In this document: piece by piece, positions 45,722 through 58,078 of the stretch
Position numbering within the stretch: the stretch's first letter is position 1
Layout: each line of letters opens with the position of its first letter
DNA from: Daphnia pulex
Lineage: Eukaryota; Arthropoda; Branchiopoda; Diplostraca; Daphniidae
Length of the DNA stretch: 64,000 nt
NCBI RefSeq assembly: GCF_021134715.1
Contig: NC_060024.1
Location: 992,001-1,056,000 of the forward strand
Reading direction: 5' to 3'
Position numbers and translations under genes: made by a program
The notes under the pieces: model-generated
The model's input: the letters and a program-made list of their open reading frames with translations, nothing else
Database searches by the model: none
Told to the model about the DNA's origin: nothing

Positions 45722-48006
45722 TTAATTTTTAAGATTTTGAATATTTACCAAATGAAATTCACATATGTCACGTTTTATGGAATACAGACAGATTAAATCC
45801 TTCATTTCTCTTTCAATCTTTTGTGATACACAGATTATGATCCAACTGTTTGTTTTATTCATTTCCAAATTAGTGATTTCAAAGTTTATTATTCTTGAAG
45901 GAAGCTCAAACACTTTTTTGACTTGCGAATGATTGTCCCAAACCAATACGTTCTGTTAAAATTTGAAAAATGATTATACATTTTTAAGAAAATGAATTAA
46001 AGTGCCCATATACATGGATTTTTCCTTCCAACGAAACTAATTGAATATATTTACTTTTCCTGACACCAATCCAATTTTTTCTGCAGAAATCCAACGCCAA
46101 AAATTCACATCCGATAGTTAAAAAATTATGAGCAAGTTTGATAACTGCAAAATGGCGAAATCTGCATGTTTATCTGCAAAGAAAGATATTGAATACCTTT
46201 TTTTCAATTTGGAAAAAATTGTGAATTTAATTTATATAACTGAACGCAGTGAATGTATATGTAGAATTAACTACTGCATGATCTGCATCTATCCGATTAG
46301 TAATCTTTTTTTTCTTCTCCAAGTCACAAATAACAATTTGATTGTCTTCACCCAGTTCTTCAATTAATGTAACCAGGGATTCATTGCTCCAATGGAGGGA
46401 GTGCATCAGAAAGATACCGTTTTCACTTACGCCCAAGTTGCTAAGCAAAGAAATTTGTACTGGGTAGGGCAGTCCTGGGTCAGGCAATCCGAAAAACAAA
46501 TTCATATTGATTATGGATCCTATTTGAAATTTAACCTGTGGTATTTTAGTTAACATAAGTTCTACATCCATAATAATAAATTTTGCAATAGAAGATTAAC
46601 ATTTAAAAAATCATACATAGAGCAATAACGCAATCCTTTTCCTGGGTATCAAATACGGACTCCTCGGCGATGGGTTCCAAAGGATGGGACAATAAATTAT
46701 TCCTTCCTCGTCCAAAACCATGGGTTGATAACCTTCGATTATAAATTTAAATTAATTGTGCATCATTCCAAAATTAAAAAGACTAATGATAATTTTTGTG
46801 ACGTTAAACACTTACAGCGGAATTCCGAACTTCCGACTTTATCAAGAGGAAATATACGAATGAAGTAAGCAAAGTGGTATAGGATTCTAGACTATCAGGC
46901 ATTCATATAAGTAAATCATTAGAAGGAACTTACCAAATAAATGGGGAAGCAATGCAGCGCATCAGGATGATTCATACGAATAACAAAATTGGTTGAGGCA
47001 GTGCGAACAACTGTCCGAGCAATTGAAAGGAGTACAGCATAAGATATTCTCAGCTTTCCACCATCATTACCTTTTGCATCGTGCACCATGTTTGTTAACG
47101 AGTTGGCAGCTGTTGAAAATGCCGTAACCAAAGATGAAAAAATCAACGATGGACCCAAGAATGAGCTAAAAATTATCAATCGAATTTTTAAAAAATGTAT
47201 TAACAGTTTGTTAATTGTAGTTAATTCAATTAATGCACCTTAAATTGCTTGCAATGCATTCTTCAGTTCGTTTCATCTGTGCATCTTTGATAAGTCCAGA
47301 CGAGCTGAGTCTTGCCAGAACAAGCATATATGTTCGCTCAGTCCATTGTTCCTCTGGAGGAACTGGATTAACACAATGAAATTTCTCTTCATCTATCATT
47401 TCAAGAGCTCTGATGATGTTGATATGTATCAAATTTCTTTGACATCCACTTGGGCAGTAGAAATATAATGGCGTTCCATCCATGTCTGGGAAAAAGGAAA
47501 AACAAGCCAAGATTTCTATATATGTAATCTTAATTAGAAGCACGTTACAACGACAAAATGACGAGAAAATAACACAAAAAAAATTATTTTAAAAAATCCT
47601 TTTTACCAAGCTCCTTCGAAGCCTTCATAGGATGACACACCTTTCTGCAATGTTTGTATTCACGCTTGTGCTTGAATTCATGCCATTCCAAAATTTATTC
47701 CAGTGAAGGTTTTTGTGGGAATATTGTGTCCTGACAAGATGGTGTTGGATTTCCTTGTTGACCAAGCACAGTTTTTAGATGTTCAATTTCTTGTAGAGCA
47801 CTTTCAGTTTCATTGGAATCCATAGCTTTTCCCTTTACTTGATGTCTTTCTACAAAAATGAAAAAGGTATGAGAAATCTACCCATTTAAAAACAAATAAC
47901 AAAAGAAATAACCTTTCATTAATCCAGAAAAAATAGTGTGATTAATACGACTCAAAATATGTTCAAGTTTATTTTTTAAAACTTCTCTCAAATATTCGTT
48001 CGACAT
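45722..48006 (-). pseudogene. Unrecognised multi-exon gene with in-frame stop
   Basis: Minus-strand exons with GT-AG boundaries: 48006-47913 (MSNEYLREVLKNKLEHILSR), 47849-47607, about 47486-47233 (DMDGTPLYFYCPSGCQRNLI), about 47165-46933 (SSFLGPSLIFSSLVTAFSTA), about 46882-46816, about 46735-46630, 46571 to about 46270 and 45946-45745. Exon 2 has TAA at 47697-47695 in the frame set by exon 1, before HKREYKHCRKVCHP, a Cys/His cluster that may bind zinc. Several later exons stay open. I cannot assign a family. It lies between two direct 0.5-kb repeats, suggesting a mobile or duplicated segment. Confidence 0.5.
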
Positions 48007-48104
48007 CTTAATGAAATCTGAAAAATAAAAAAAAATAATAATTTAAAAATTTGTAAGTTTAAAGAGCAACGGCAATCGTGTAATGAAGAGGGGCGATATC
48101 ATTA

Positions 48105-48801
48105 TTACCCAAGTGAAACACAAAAATAAAGAAATTGGTTAAAATTAAAAAAATGGCCTATATCACTAGAATTGAATCTCGGTGCAAGGTTATTGGGTAA
48201 TAAATTGATTAGCCAATTAGTTTCGACGGACGATAAGGTCTTGAGGTTCTGGACGGAAATTTCTTTTAGACCAACGCAGCGTGTCTTGTTGGATTTTATG
48301 TTTCTGACTCGCACCAATTTCCGAGGTGGTGACGGTGGCACAAGTAGTGGTGTTGGTTCAGGGGAATCGTCTTCCGAGAAGGTGCCCACCTCACTGCGTA
48401 CCTCACAGTCAGAAAGGTTGGGGATGAAGTCGTCTTCTTCAGATTCCGGATGGCCTGGTGGTGTAGGTGGATCATCTATGGGCGAGGGCGACCGGTCGTA
48501 AGGGCAGTGGAAACGCCTAAAAGTTGGAGGCGGCACGAAATCCGGAAGACGTGGCCTTTGGTTTTTTTTCTTCGATATCTACGACAATAGCAACGGCAGC
48601 GGGCTCGTCAACAGGAACGTCAACTATTTCGACGGCAGCGGCGTCTATGGCAACGGCTTTGACGGCAGCGACGGCGTCGGCGTTGGCGAAATACGCGATT
48701 GCTGCTTCTCTTTCCGCTTCAACCCTATTTGTGAACTGAATTCTTGATATTTTTATTTTATCCTCAATCTTCTTTTCCGGGACATTAAACTTGCGCGGCA
48801 T
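48105..48801 (-). pseudogene. Unrecognised Ala- then Pro-rich protein, frameshifted
   Basis: The minus strand starts at 48801 (MPRKFNVPEKKIEDKIKISR), runs through an Ala/Val-rich segment and shifts frame near 48535. It then continues PPPTFRRFHCPYDRSPSPID, an acidic part and SVQNLKTLSSVETNWLINLL, ending at 48105. The two frames complement each other over 20 bp, so this was one protein of about 230 aa. A TATA-like stretch (TTTATATATTTCC) lies near 48999 on this strand. Proteins with basic, Pro-rich and terminal helical parts are common among retroelement ORFs; function unknown. Confidence 0.4.
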
Positions 48802-49165
48802 GATGAAGCTGGAAAACCTGGATACGGGAGATAATCAAGAGATCGGAAGGCTGGAAGACACAAACCAAGGCGGGTGATAAGCCTGGTTGACAAGAAGAGA
48901 CGGCCAACTAAAAAACAGAAACTCCAATTGACCAGCGAAAATGCCGGACAGATTGGATGGGAACGATAGCTGACGCGCTCTCCTCTTTCATGGAAATATA
49001 TAAATAAACATTATTAAATATATAAATAAAACCCAATTAACTTAAATTTTGTGTGCCTGGGCGTAATCCCGTGGTGAGTGACTTCAGTTGTGTCTCAGTG
49101 GGCGAAAACGAAAAAAAACCATCAGCACAAGAAGTTGCAGTAGCTAAACAGCAGTCACAGACCAT

Positions 49166-49461
49166 AGCGTTAACTCTTATTCATTAATATGTAATGTAAA
49201 ATTTTTACACTTTTTCGACCGTGTGTAAGTAGGAGTGAAAAGCCATTTTTTCTTTTTGATATTTTTTGCATGTATAAATTTCCGACGACACAACATCAAT
49301 GATAAAAAGGAATCGTCCTCTTTCGACGTTTTCATCAGCGATACGAAATGTCTTTCATTCTGGTTTGCAGTAGAATTATATTCCCAACAATGAAATGGCA
49401 ATACTCATCGTAAATCATGTAAAACTTGAAGAAGCAATAAATTCTTTTTTGTTACTACGGC
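49166..49461 (+). repeat. 0.5-kb repeat, truncated diverged copy
   Basis: It aligns with the 3' 300 bp of the unit (ATTCATTAATATGTAATGT to TTACTACGGCAAG) and is joined directly to the next copy. Confidence 0.8.
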
Positions 49462-49466
49462 AAGCG

Positions 49467-49966
49467 AGTGCAGGCACTCGGGCAATATTGCGCATCACAC
49501 ATAGCATTGTACTTGTATGACAATTGTGTATGTATTCCATGCAAATCCTTGTCAATACAGAAGCCTGGTCATGATAGAATCAGCTTATCTTGTATTTCTT
49601 TCACTCTCCTATTCATTGATATGTAATGTCAAAGTATTACATTTTTTCGAGCGTGTGTAAGACGGTGTGAAAAGCCGCCTTTTCTTTTTGATATTTTTTG
49701 CATATATAAATTTCCGACAACACAACAGCAATGATAAATAGAAATCGTCCTCTTTCGACGTTTTCATCAGCGATACGAAATGTCTTTCATTCTGGTTTGC
49801 AGTAAAATTATAGTTCCAACGATGAAATGGCAATACTCAAAATAAATCATACAAAACTTGAAGAAGCAATAACTTTATTTTTGTTACTACGGCAAGCCTG
49901 AACAGACCCTTATATGGAACTGCAGTCAAATCGGTAGCATAATGATAATTTAACCTACCGTTACTA
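49467..49966 (+). repeat. 0.5-kb direct repeat, copy 2
   Basis: Full-length partner of 45187-45690. It lacks TG...CA ends, so an LTR identity is not supported. Confidence 0.85.
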
Positions 49967-50198
49967 GCATTTTTATTTGCAACTTATTGCAAAAGATTTC
50001 TTGGTAATTTAACATTGTTTTTTTTAAACAAAATGAAATGTCAAACTCATACTTATTCTAAAACGGATGAAAAAAAATCCCGAAAGTTAATTTTCTGTCT
50101 ATAGCTGACTTTTTTATTTTTGTATTTGCCTTTAATCTTTTTGACGGAAGAAAACAAGAAAATAAATAATTCTAGTCAATAGAAAATCTTTTCAACTG

Positions 50199-50392
50199 TA
50201 GCCACATTCGAAGGGCCTGCAACCTGCTGTGGACGAGAAATTCCTTCAACTTCACGACTATCATTAGCCGGTGGAGAGCCGGCTAAAGCTAGAAAAATTG
50301 CTTCACCTTCACGTGCTGCCTCCGTCCAACCACAGTGTAGTAGTCAGCGTGGTAAATTTTACCACCCCGAAAGAAAGCTCCAGCCAATTCAA
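50199..50392 (+). other. Exon-like segment, unrecognised
   Basis: After TTTTCAACTGTAG one frame reads TVATFEGPATCCGREIPSTS and RKLQPIQ, ending at ATTCAAG|GTATGC. The splice-like ends and open frame suggest a stray exon. No family was recognised. Confidence 0.25.
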
Positions 50393-51740
50393 GGTATGCC
50401 AATATGTTCATGAATGGATTGTCTACAATCAATAAAAATGATATGTTATGATGAGTAATTTTAATGGTAGATGTTTAATAGAAGTTTAACCAAAATATTT
50501 ACCCTTTCTCTTTCTTCCTCTTCCGTCCAAGGGAAGAAAGAGATTTTGGGATATAGCAACACTGGTGAGGGGGAATCAAGGGAAAAATTCGGAAAACTTA
50601 TAATTTGTGTTTTCATATTCAATTTCATTACTATAAATGAAACTTTAAAAATGTGATCTTATGACCACACATAGAGCTAATGCAGCTCTTTTTTAAGAAC
50701 TTTCCCACACTATAATATTACGTAGTTACCGAAAAACAGGACTCCAAAGTAAGCCCATTCCCTACTAGGCCTCTCGGCCGTACGGATACTTACGCAACGC
50801 GATAAAAACCACATGTCGCGTTGTTGAAAATTTCCCCCAAAAAATCACATAAAACCCCACCCTAATATTAACCTTAGAAAAACATTTATTGAATTCCACC
50901 GATAATTCTATTAATGGGAGTGTTTTGAAAAACCCGTTTTCTCTACTGATGCTCTCAGCCGTACGGATACTTTCGGTACCCACTGTATAGTTACTGCACC
51001 TCTTATCCATCCAACTGCTTGTCAATATGCGCGTCAATACAAGCACTTGCCAGGCAAGTAGTTGAGAGAGCCGATCCTGCCCTCTTCTCTCTCGTCTCTC
51101 TTTTTATACAGCCTATTAGAAGCCCTAGCATCCCACCCATCTTACCTCTACAAACAAGTTAATCTACGTCGGGACACTGGGGATAGCAGCTCGCTGGGAC
51201 TCGTGTGTCTGTGGCTATGCCAGTGGCCGTCAGTCGGCCTTGAAGGTACAACCAAGCTGGAAAGGCACATCCAAAGGGCTCACGAGATCTCCAGTGGGGT
51301 TAGCATGAACCAGTGTTAGGTCCCCGCACCGCCTGACAGGCCCAGCTTCCATTTTAATATTGTAACTCATCAACCCAATGATAATAACCCATTTGTTATA
51401 TTTGTAAAACTGTAAAAATCTGAATCGGCAATACACTGGGCAGCGCTCTTACATTGTACGTCCATTAAAACATTAAAACAAATGCGCGATTGGAAACATA
51501 GAGAAAGCTGCTTCAAGAATGGAAGGAATAAAAATACAGATATAACAATCCTCATTTACCTATAAATAAAACCACCGTGGAATCAATTTTTGTATTAATT
51601 TAGGCTCTGTCACCAAAACGACAACCGTTGTATGCCCTCAACGATACCATCATCCATCTCTGAATCATCCTGCAGAAAAGAACCCAGTTTATTTTTTTTG
51701 CCGACTGCAACATGTATGCACTAACCTTTTCAACTGAAAC
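50393..51740. other. No clear gene; short repeats
   Basis: GCCGTACGGATACTT occurs at about 50776 and 50949. A frame at 51214-51319 contains a C2H2-like C-x3-C...H-x4-H piece (CLWLCQWPSVGLEGTTKLER then HIQRAHE), too short to call. Confidence 0.35.
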
Positions 51741-51742
51741 AA

Positions 51743-52060
51743 TTGCACTGGCTACGTCAAAAATCAAAAAGTGATCCTCTTGTACACCTTGAAGCACAGT
51801 ACATACGCAAAACGAAAAAAATCTTGCTGAAGTGTAGCTTGCATTATCCTGGTACTAAGAAAAGCTTAAGAACCGCAAATTACTTTACGTTGAAAATCGG
51901 AATCGGCCGATGTTTATCTATTGCCAGAGCAGCCGCCAATGGAGAGACTGTAACTGGCCACTTTTGCTGCAGGGGGTCGACTTGTTCTTCGACATGTCTC
52001 ACATTACTACCGTTTTACCGTTGACACAAATACTGGCATTCCTACAAGCAAATTTTATAC
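51743..52060 (+). pseudogene. Second copy of the 5.6-kb coding relic
   Basis: IGIGRCLSIARAAANGETV matches GLGRLLSGARAATNGETV at 5.6 kb. In the next frame PLATFAAGGRLVLRHVSHYY matches PLAAFLAGGKFFELSHN. The upstream piece (KILLKCSLHYPGTKKSLRTA) extends the family. Function unknown. Confidence 0.35.
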
Positions 52061-53366
52061 AAACGAAGATAAACAATAAATGAAAAGTTTTCCGTGCTGA
52101 GTTACGATAATTGCAATAGTTTTTCTCGGTAAGTCAGTCAGCATTTTCTTGGACGTCCTTGATGACAATGTGTCACTCAATTCGGATGGCTGATGTCAAG
52201 GTGTTTTTGCAATCTTAGCGGAGTTCAATCAATCTCAGCTAAAGTTTCATTGTCCAAATTAAATTGTAGTCATTAATCACTTTAACAGTTTTCATTGCTA
52301 TCTGTAAATGTAATCAATCAATGGAGGTTAGGTTGGTGGGAATAGGTGTAGACCAACTAAAAATGAAGTTGATTGCATGCTATCATCATGCAGCGTTCCA
52401 TCAAGAGAATTGGCCCGAGGGAATAGAGGGGAGAAGAGGAAAGTAATATGAAAAAAAGAGTGGCCCATACTTTCCCTTTCCCCCCTTCTTTCCTCGGGCC
52501 AATTCTCTGTTGATTCGTTAACGAAAAAATTAAACAACAGGGGAACACATTTTTTTAAATACATGGAATGTGATCTGGAGACACAAATTGCTACACATAC
52601 TAACCAAGATACGTAGCAATTAACTGACAGAAAAAAAATGGAAAAAAAATTACACACTGATTCAAAAAACCAACTTTGTATTGGGAAAACAAACTTTCAG
52701 CCAAGGACCGGACCCATATTTCGGACACTGTACCACGTTAGACAGGGTCGGTAAAAATAGTAAAAATCATTTTAAAATCAAATTTTTCTACACTTTATTT
52801 TTTGTAGTGTAAGCATTAACTGTTATAAGTTTCATAAAAATCTTATGATTATTTCCTGAGATATTCAAGGAATAAAAAAACACGGGAAAAATGCGCAAAT
52901 TTTTTCCCCACTAATTGTGCAATTGAACCCAAGTTTGACGGATTAAGTAAAATCTGCTCACATAAAAACATTTGCCTACACTATTCACCCAAATTTTATA
53001 TTTATTTTGAGAAGAAGAAACATGGGTCCCCTTTTTTTTCGTACGCCCTCCTCCCTCCCATTCGTCCCATTCTCCCTCTTCTCCCCATTCTTTCCTCAAA
53101 AAACGTAAACAACGCGTTTAATTCATTTTTAACCAATAAATGGGAATTCAAACAAATAAATAAATACATAAAAAAATTCCCTGTTCAATTCCCTATTTCC
53201 CTGTTGCAACAAAATTTTACCATTTTAAACTAGAGTAAAACTACAGACTAAAATCTTTCGTTTTCTTTCTTTCCACCCAAATTTGGGTTAAAAGCCAAAA
53301 ACAGTTCCCCGCAATATTGATAGGTGGCTGTTTGGAAAAAAATCGCTGTTCGGATTTTTTTGCAGG
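52061..53366. other. No gene seen; one small hairpin
   Basis: Arms 52403-52419 and 52493-52509 (AGAGAATTGGCCCGAGG and its reverse complement) enclose about 73 bp. Otherwise AT-rich noncoding sequence. Confidence 0.5.
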
Positions 53367-53995
53367 ATGGAGTAGTTGGACATCCTGCGTTGCGCATTCT
53401 CCGCAAATTCGAAAATCTCATTTGTGTCCAACTCGGTCTGTGTCGCCTACAGCGTCTTATGGGAAAACCAACTTCTTCCCGTTAAAACAGTTGTTTTCTT
53501 ACCTATAACTTTGATTTCCCCCCTTTTCTTCCTAACAGTGAATACTTTATTCATTTCTCTATTACCTAATTTTTATTTCTATCCCCAATTCCATCTGGTT
53601 AATTTTTAATTAATTTTTGTTTGTGACTGGTTTTTTTGTTGTCTCCTGTAGCAGAAGAATTTCGTTCGTAGCGTGGTCGATTCTGTCTAGAAACGTCTAG
53701 AAACGTCTGCTACAGGAGACGAACAAAAAAACCAGTCACAAACAAAAATTAATTAAAAATTAACCAGATTGAATTGGGGATAGAAATAAAAATTAGGTAA
53801 TAGAGAAATGAATAAAGTATTAACTGTTAGGAAGAAAAGGGGGAAAATCAGAGTCATAGATAAGAAAACAATTTTTTTACCGAGGAGAAGTTGGTTTTCC
53901 CATAAGACGCTGTAGGCGACACAGACCGAGTTGGACACAAATGAGATTTTCGCATTTGCGGAAAATGCACAACGCAGGATGTCCAACTACTCCAT
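53367..53995. repeat. Long inverted repeat (290-bp arms, 50-bp loop)
   Basis: Arms 53367-53655 and 53706-53995 are reverse complements with roughly 5% differences by eye. The loop (53656-53705) contains GTCTAGAAACGTCTAGAAAC. The arms carry frames on both strands (53376-53609 and 53753-53986) that are the same sequence read twice; no known protein is apparent. It ends about 270 bp before the FARSB start codon. Confidence 0.92.
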
Positions 53996-54268
53996 ACTGT
54001 ACATAGCATTTCATTTGGATTCAAAAAGGCTACCAAAAGCCGTCACCAGATGGGGGTTTTAACACTGACGGGCAATCCGGCAATCTAGTCTGCACTCGGC
54101 AGTCGCCAGCTCATTGAAACCAGAGTTGCAAAGTTTTTCGATTCCATCCTCCAGCTTGTCCAAAAAACCAGGTGGCAACTGGGTGGCAATTGGCAAGTTT
54201 GATCACTGATATTGCAGTCCTGCTGTTAATTTCTTTATCATCTTCTGCAACTTTTCCAGAACAACACC

Positions 54269-56707
54269 ATGCCTACCATAAGTATCAATAGAGATTTACT
54301 GTTCAAAGCCCTTGGAAGATCTTACAGTGAGTTGAGATCACGTATTTGCTATAAGTTCTTTCAGTTAAACTTCAATTTAACTTAGTTAATATAATGTTAT
54401 TTCTATATTTAGCGGAAGAACAGTTTGATGAACTTTGTTTCAAATTTGGCATCGAACTTGATGAAGTTGTAAGTACCCCTCCCCCCTAAAAAACCAACAA
54501 ACAAAACAATATGAATTGTATTTGATATGAAACTTAATGTGTTCTCCCTATGCAAGTTACTCGTATCTATTTTTATTATTTCAGACGAGTGATAAACTCA
54601 TCATTTTGAAAGAACAAGGAACAGAACGATCAGCTGGTGCATCAGAAGAAATCATTTACAAGATTGATATTCCTGCCAATAGATATGACTTATTGTGTTT
54701 AGAAGGTCTTGTGCAAGGTCTTCAAGTATTTTTGGGAGAGTAAGATAAATTCATAAACAAAACAAACTTATCATTAAATCAACAAATACCACTTTTTATT
54801 ATTTCAATTAGAAAGCAATTTCCAGCTTTTAAAGTTGTTCCACCAGTGACAGTTCCTCAAAGATTAATTATCAAGCCTTCGGTGAGTCGTCATAAGAAAT
54901 TTGTCATAATTATTATTTCAATTCAATACTATTTTTTATTACAGACTGCATCAATAAGACCACATGCTGTTGCAGCAGTTCTTAGAAACATCCACTTTGA
55001 CCAAAACACTTTCAGTAGCTTCATAGATCTTCAGGATAAACTACATCAAAACTTGTGCAGGAAACGTAGTCTTGTTGCAATTGGAACTCATGATTTGGAT
55101 ACAGTCCATGGTCCATTTTTCTATGAAGCACTTCCACCTGATTCAATTAAGTTCAAGCCATTGAGCCAGAGTAAAGAGTTTACTGCTTCTCAGTTAATGG
55201 ACTTGTATTCAGTAATCTATCTATCAATTGTGTCATTTTATGCTTTTAAAAATTAAAGATAATCATTTTTTACTAATTCAGACTGATAGCCATCTTCGCC
55301 ACTATTTACCAATTATACGCGATAGTTCAGTCTATCCTGTTATCAAGGACAGTAATGGAGTAGTTCTTTCTATGCCACCTATTATCAATGGTGAACATTC
55401 AAAAATTACCTTAGATACGAAAAATGTTTTCATTGAATGCACTGCTACAGACCTAACCAAGGTAAATTGCCTTTATGAAAATGCAATTTTTTAAATTGCT
55501 TCTTTAATTGTTTAAATGTCTTCTTTTAGGCTAGCATCGTTTTGGACACTTTGGTCTGTATGTTTTCTAGGTACTGCGGGGATCAGTTTACTGTGGAGAT
55601 ATGCGAAGTAGAGACTCCAGAAGGAAAAATCAACAACTATCCGATTTTAAAAAATCGACATGAGAAAATCAGTGTTGACAAGATCAATACAATGGTGGGT
55701 ATCAACGAAAAAGCTGACGAAATCGCAAATTTACTCACCCGAATGTGTTTAACTGCCACCGTGGAAGGAACTGGTTCCATTTCGGTAAAAAAAATGTAAT
55801 GGTTAAATTATAGGATTTTGAAAATTCATGTAAAAATATTCCCTGGCAGGTTGAAATACCCCCCACTCGTCATGATATCATTCATGCGTGTGATGTCTAT
55901 GAAGATGTGGCGATTGCTTTTGGATACAATAACATAACCAAAACTCTACCGAAAACTAACACCATAGCTTCACAGTTTCCCCTAAATAAGCTGTCAGATC
56001 AGTTGAGAGACCAGCTTGCTCAAGCCGGTTTCACAGAGGCTCTCACATTTTCGTTGTGCTCGAAGGAAGACATAAGCGAAAAGCTGAGGAAACCTCTGAA
56101 CTCCGTTCCTGCAGTTCATGTTTCCAATCCGAAAACTTTGGAGTTCCAAGTAGCACGCACGACCTTACTTTCAGGTTTGCTCAAAACTATCGCTGCCAAT
56201 AGGAAAATGCCTTTGCCCATGAAGGTAAAACCTATTTATTTAATAAGATAAGTTATAAAAGTTGTAAAACATATGGTTTCTGTTCTTCAAGCTATTTGAA
56301 GTATCCGATGTGGTAGTGAAAGACAGTCAGCGAGATGTTGGAGCTCGTAATTGCCGCAATCTGTGCGCCGTTTATTACAATAAGTCGCCTGGATTTGAAT
56401 TAGTTCATGGTTTACTAGATCGCTTAATGCAATTGTTGGAAGTTCCACTGGATCAGAGTGGCAGCAAGGGATACTTCCTGAAACCATGCGAAGGTTCATT
56501 TCATATACTGCATCAATATTTTGATTACCTTCTTCTAAAGCTATAAAATTTACAGATGCAACTTTTTTCCCCGGACGATGCGCCCAAATCATTTTTGCTG
56601 GCACTGTTGTCGGAATCGTCGGAGTCTTACATCCTGATGTTGTGACATCCTTTGATTTAAATCTTCCATGTTCAGCTTTGGAGTTGAATATTGAACCGTT
56701 TTTGTAA
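54269..56707 (+). CDS. FARSB: Phenylalanyl-tRNA synthetase beta subunit, cytosolic
   Basis: Ten exons: 54269-54326, 54413-54468, 54585-54739, 54812-54881, 54945-55211, 55282-55461, 55530-55784, 55850-56224, 56292-56493 and 56556-56707. They total 1770 nt (589 aa plus stop), the length I recall for the animal protein. The beta subunit pairs with FARSA in an alpha2-beta2 enzyme that charges tRNA-Phe in the cytoplasm. Visible landmarks are [19 protein letters not shown] at the N-terminus, [31 protein letters not shown], a B3/B4 editing-type region, the B5 motif [20 protein letters not shown] followed by IAFGYNNI, the synthetase-like core [20 protein letters not shown] and the C-terminus [12 protein letters not shown]. 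No stop or frameshift is present, and introns are 58-116 nt. Intron 9 uses a weak GTTCAT donor. Confidence 0.97.
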
Positions 56708-56719
56708 GCAGTTACAAGA

Positions 56720-56725
56720 AATAAA
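56720..56725 (+). promoter_or_regulatory. FARSB polyadenylation signal
   Basis: AATAAA 12 nt after the stop codon. The 135-bp gap to the ARPC2 stop means that the two 3' UTRs must be very short or overlap as sense-antisense. Confidence 0.6.
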
Positions 56726-56842
56726 TGTGGTCTGTCATTAATGAGAAGCTAGTGTATTATTGAAAAATGTGAAACTAAGCGTTACAATTTAATCAATGAA
56801 GAAATCCTAATTAGGTAAACAGGGAAAATGTGCATTTAAACA

Positions 56843-58078
56843 TCATGGAGTACGAATGAAAGTACGGCCGGTGATCGTTTTCTTTTCCACCGTTTTTGGT
56901 TCAGGTCGAGCTCGGTTTAATACTTTCAAAAAATCAGAAGTTTTGGCTCTCATGCGTGAATGAATGTAGGCTTTGCTACATTTGATGTGGTAGTGCAAAT
57001 AGTCACGGAAGAGATGAATCAAATTAATGGTATTTTCGCGGACGTTTTTGTTCGTATGCCGTGGAAACAAGACTAAAAAGAATTATGACATAAATTTTAC
57101 AGAAATCCATGTGTAAAAATAGAAATGATTTCATACCAAATGTAATGTATCCAATATTGTCACCAATTTTAGCATTTGTACTTTGAAGTTCCAGAGGAGG
57201 TTCTCGGTGAGAAAAAAGAACTTGTGGGGCAGTGTGAGAAGCTCGGCGACCTTCGCGAAGTTCTTGTAAGAAAACTTTACCTAACACAATATCATCCTCA
57301 TCACGGAATACAGTGCTGAACACTACTGTTACTCTGTCTGCCTTAGCTTCTATGTACAATGTCTCTTCATCACGATAATTGATAACTGCTCTCTTGTGCC
57401 CTTCTTCACCTTATTAGAAAAGAAAAATTATAGAATTTCAGAGTATTGCTTTTGCTCATTATTTTTTTACCCTTTTCCTGAAATTCAAAATACTTCTCAA
57501 AAACAGATGCAAAGCAATTTCTTTTCAGCAGTCCAATTTTTTTTACTATTTCTTCCCAATTGCCAGGTATGTTATCCAAATCCAAAACAAGGGAAATATT
57601 GTACCCTTCAAAAAAAAAAAAGGATAAATAAACAAAGAAGATAAATAAAACCTTTTCACCAATAGGATATTACACATACCATCTTCAGCTTGACATAGTA
57701 GGTTCCCATATTCTCTTTTTAGTAACTCATCAGCACCATGTTCCTGAAGGTCTTTATAGAATTTCAGTGAAATGCTAACCTATAAAAATAACAATTAATT
57801 AATCCTGCAACATTTCATTTATAAGGTTTTCTTTCTAATAACTTACTCGAACTTTGGATTTATCAGAATCAGGGTTGGCAATATGAAAAAGAACCCCATC
57901 GAAATCAGCAATGACTACATTTACGGAATCCGGTTTATTTCTATACAAATTAGGAATAATATGTTTCGTAGCAATTCAAAAACAAATGTATATAAATTAT
58001 TTACCCGGCAAGCGAATTTTTTATTTTAACTGTAAGGGTATCTTCAACAATTTTGTTATTTATTTCCAGAAGAATCAT
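56843..58078 (-). CDS. ARPC2: Actin-related protein 2/3 complex subunit 2
   Basis: Six exons on the minus strand: 58078-58005, 57940-57847, 57779-57680, 57605-57471, 57409-57137 and 57072-56843. They total 906 nt (301 aa plus stop), matching the roughly 300-aa animal protein. ARPC2 (p34) and ARPC4 form the core of the Arp2/3 complex, which nucleates branched actin filaments at membranes. Landmarks are [15 protein letters not shown], the [20 protein letters not shown] segment, [43 protein letters not shown] and the very conserved [20 protein letters not shown] followed by [15 protein letters not shown]. All introns are GT-AG and 62-67 nt. The P-like transposon ends 200 bp upstream of the ATG. 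Confidence 0.97.

Noticed and set aside
48172..48739. Gly/Ser- and Ala/Thr-rich plus-strand ORFs
   Set aside because: They are the complements of the Pro- and Ala-rich minus-strand gene, which has the better start and composition.
45187..49966. Complete LTR retrotransposon with 0.5-kb LTRs
   Set aside because: Repeat ends lack TG...CA, there is no target duplication, no primer site and no pol between them.
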